Positions 63,444 to 64,000 of a stretch of DNA of 64,000 nt are shown in pieces. The notes beneath the pieces were generated by a model. It ran no database searches and was not told the origin of the DNA. It was given only the letters and a program-made list of their open reading frames with translations. A program made the position numbers and the translations under genes. The DNA comes from an uncultured Bacillota bacterium (GTDB lineage Bacteria; Bacillota_I; Bacilli_A; RFN20; CAG-826). Each line of letters opens with the position of its first letter. Position 1 is the first letter of the stretch. The DNA lies in contig CALEHV010000043.1 of NCBI GenBank assembly GCA_937876465.1, positions 5,102 to 69,101 on the forward strand, given 5' to 3'.

Positions 63444-63914
63444 ATGAAAGTAGCAGTTTATCCAGGCAGCTTTGATCCTATTACATATGGTCATCTTGAT
63501 GTTCTTGAAAGAGCACTTAAGGTTTTTGATAAAGTAATAGTGTTAATTGCGGACAATCCAGATAAAAAGTATAGATTTACTATTCAAGATAGATTGGAAA
63601 TGATTAAAGAAACAGTTAAAGACATGAAGAATGTTGAAGTTGATTACACTTCTGGTCTTACTGTTGAATACGCAAAGAAATGCGGTGCTTCTTGTTTAAT
63701 CCGTGGTCTTAGAGCTGTTACAGACTTTGAATATGAATTCTCACTTGCTGCAGCAAATGAATATATTGATTCTTCTGTAGACGAAGTATTCTTCATGAGC
63801 CACGCTAAAACATCATTTATATCATCCTCAACTATTGATGGAATGTATAAAAACGGTGTAGATATTTCTAAGTTAGTTCCACCTGCAGTCTTAAGAAAAT
63901 ATCAAAATAAATAA
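63444..63914 (+). CDS. coaD: Phosphopantetheine adenylyltransferase
   Basis: 156 aa. Fourth step of coenzyme A synthesis. PGSFDPITYGHLDV holds the T/HxGH nucleotidyltransferase motif; RGLRAVTDFEYEFSLAAAN and the Ser-rich FISSSTI segment are diagnostic. Good AAGGAG ribosome site, 2 nt after rsmD. Confidence 0.97.
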   Translation: MKVAVYPGSFDPITYGHLDVLERALKVFDKVIVLIADNPDKKYRFTIQDRLEMIKETVKDMKNVEVDYTSGLTVEYAKKCGASCLIRGLRAVTDFEYEFSLAAANEYIDSSVDEVFFMSHAKTSFISSSTIDGMYKNGVDISKLVPPAVLRKYQNK

Positions 63915-64000
63915 TTTATTATTTAAACAAAAAAACCAGCTGTTATGATAGGTACCCAATTATCTAGACATTAATTTAGATGATTGGATTATATCATAAA

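Noticed and set aside
1..64000. CRISPR array
   Set aside because: No regularly spaced short direct repeats were seen and no cas-like gene is present.

Overview
The window is AT-rich DNA from a low-GC, Gram-positive-type bacterium. Lipoprotein signal peptides, Spx, RNase J, a YlbF-family protein, a LicD glycan locus and strong AGGAGG-type ribosome sites all fit Bacillota, probably a gut member of the Bacilli or a walled Mollicutes-related lineage. TGA acts as a stop (several ATGA gene overlaps) and TGG as Trp, so the code looks standard. The species cannot be told from the sequence.

Region 1 (1-16.6 kb) is a surface starch-utilisation locus, all on the + strand. It holds a MsmX/UgpC-type ABC ATPase with an unusual coiled-coil tail (5' end outside the window), two small lipoproteins, a lipoprotein alpha-amylase with Ig-like and CBM41-like modules, a lipoprotein with a probable carbohydrate-binding module, a type I pullulanase, two Ig-repeat lipoproteins and a cytoplasmic 4-alpha-glucanotransferase. 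Together they would bind and debranch alpha-glucan outside the cell and process maltodextrins inside.

Region 2 (16.7-27.3 kb) is a cell-surface glycan locus: a TagD-like cytidylyltransferase, LicD, a flippase-polymerase fusion, a small lipoprotein and a small membrane protein, and three glycosyltransferases (one a GT2-GT4 fusion). It runs by overlap into an AbiH phage-defence gene, then a broken GT4.

Region 3 (27.4-54.5 kb) is a defence and mobile island mixed with decayed genes. It holds an AAA_13 ATPase with a CxxC hook; an AIPR gene; a serine recombinase remnant; an HNH-like gene; an ATPase plus TOPRIM-like pair (RloAB/PARIS-like); a secreted hydrophobic protein with a membrane partner; a P-loop-less protein paired with a DUF4143 ATPase; a tyrosine integrase; a pentapeptide-like membrane protein; a frameshifted ATP-grasp gene; a type II Thoeris pair; a DUF4365 nuclease-like gene; a small RiPP cluster (30-residue Cys peptide, radical SAM enzyme, ABC exporter); and a frameshifted AAA_13 ATPase. 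A 301-bp near-identical direct repeat (35.7 and 48.3 kb) brackets 12.6 kb of the island. The island ends at tRNA-Ser(GGA), whose 3' end faces it.

Region 4 (54.6-64 kb) is core chromosome: RluA-family pseudouridine synthase, HAD phosphatase, trpS, spx, a CYTH protein, an EIIB-like membrane protein without its cysteine, maf, RNase J, an AlkD-like protein, def, a YlbF-family gene, rsmD and coaD.

Two cross-cutting patterns stand out. Many first genes of transcription units have a -10 box only 6-12 nt before the ATG and no Shine-Dalgarno site, which suggests leaderless mRNAs. Single-base frameshifts are frequent in the island but absent from the flanking core genes, which points to real decay rather than sequencing error. 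The strongest candidate for something undescribed is the RiPP cluster at 48.8-51.8 kb.
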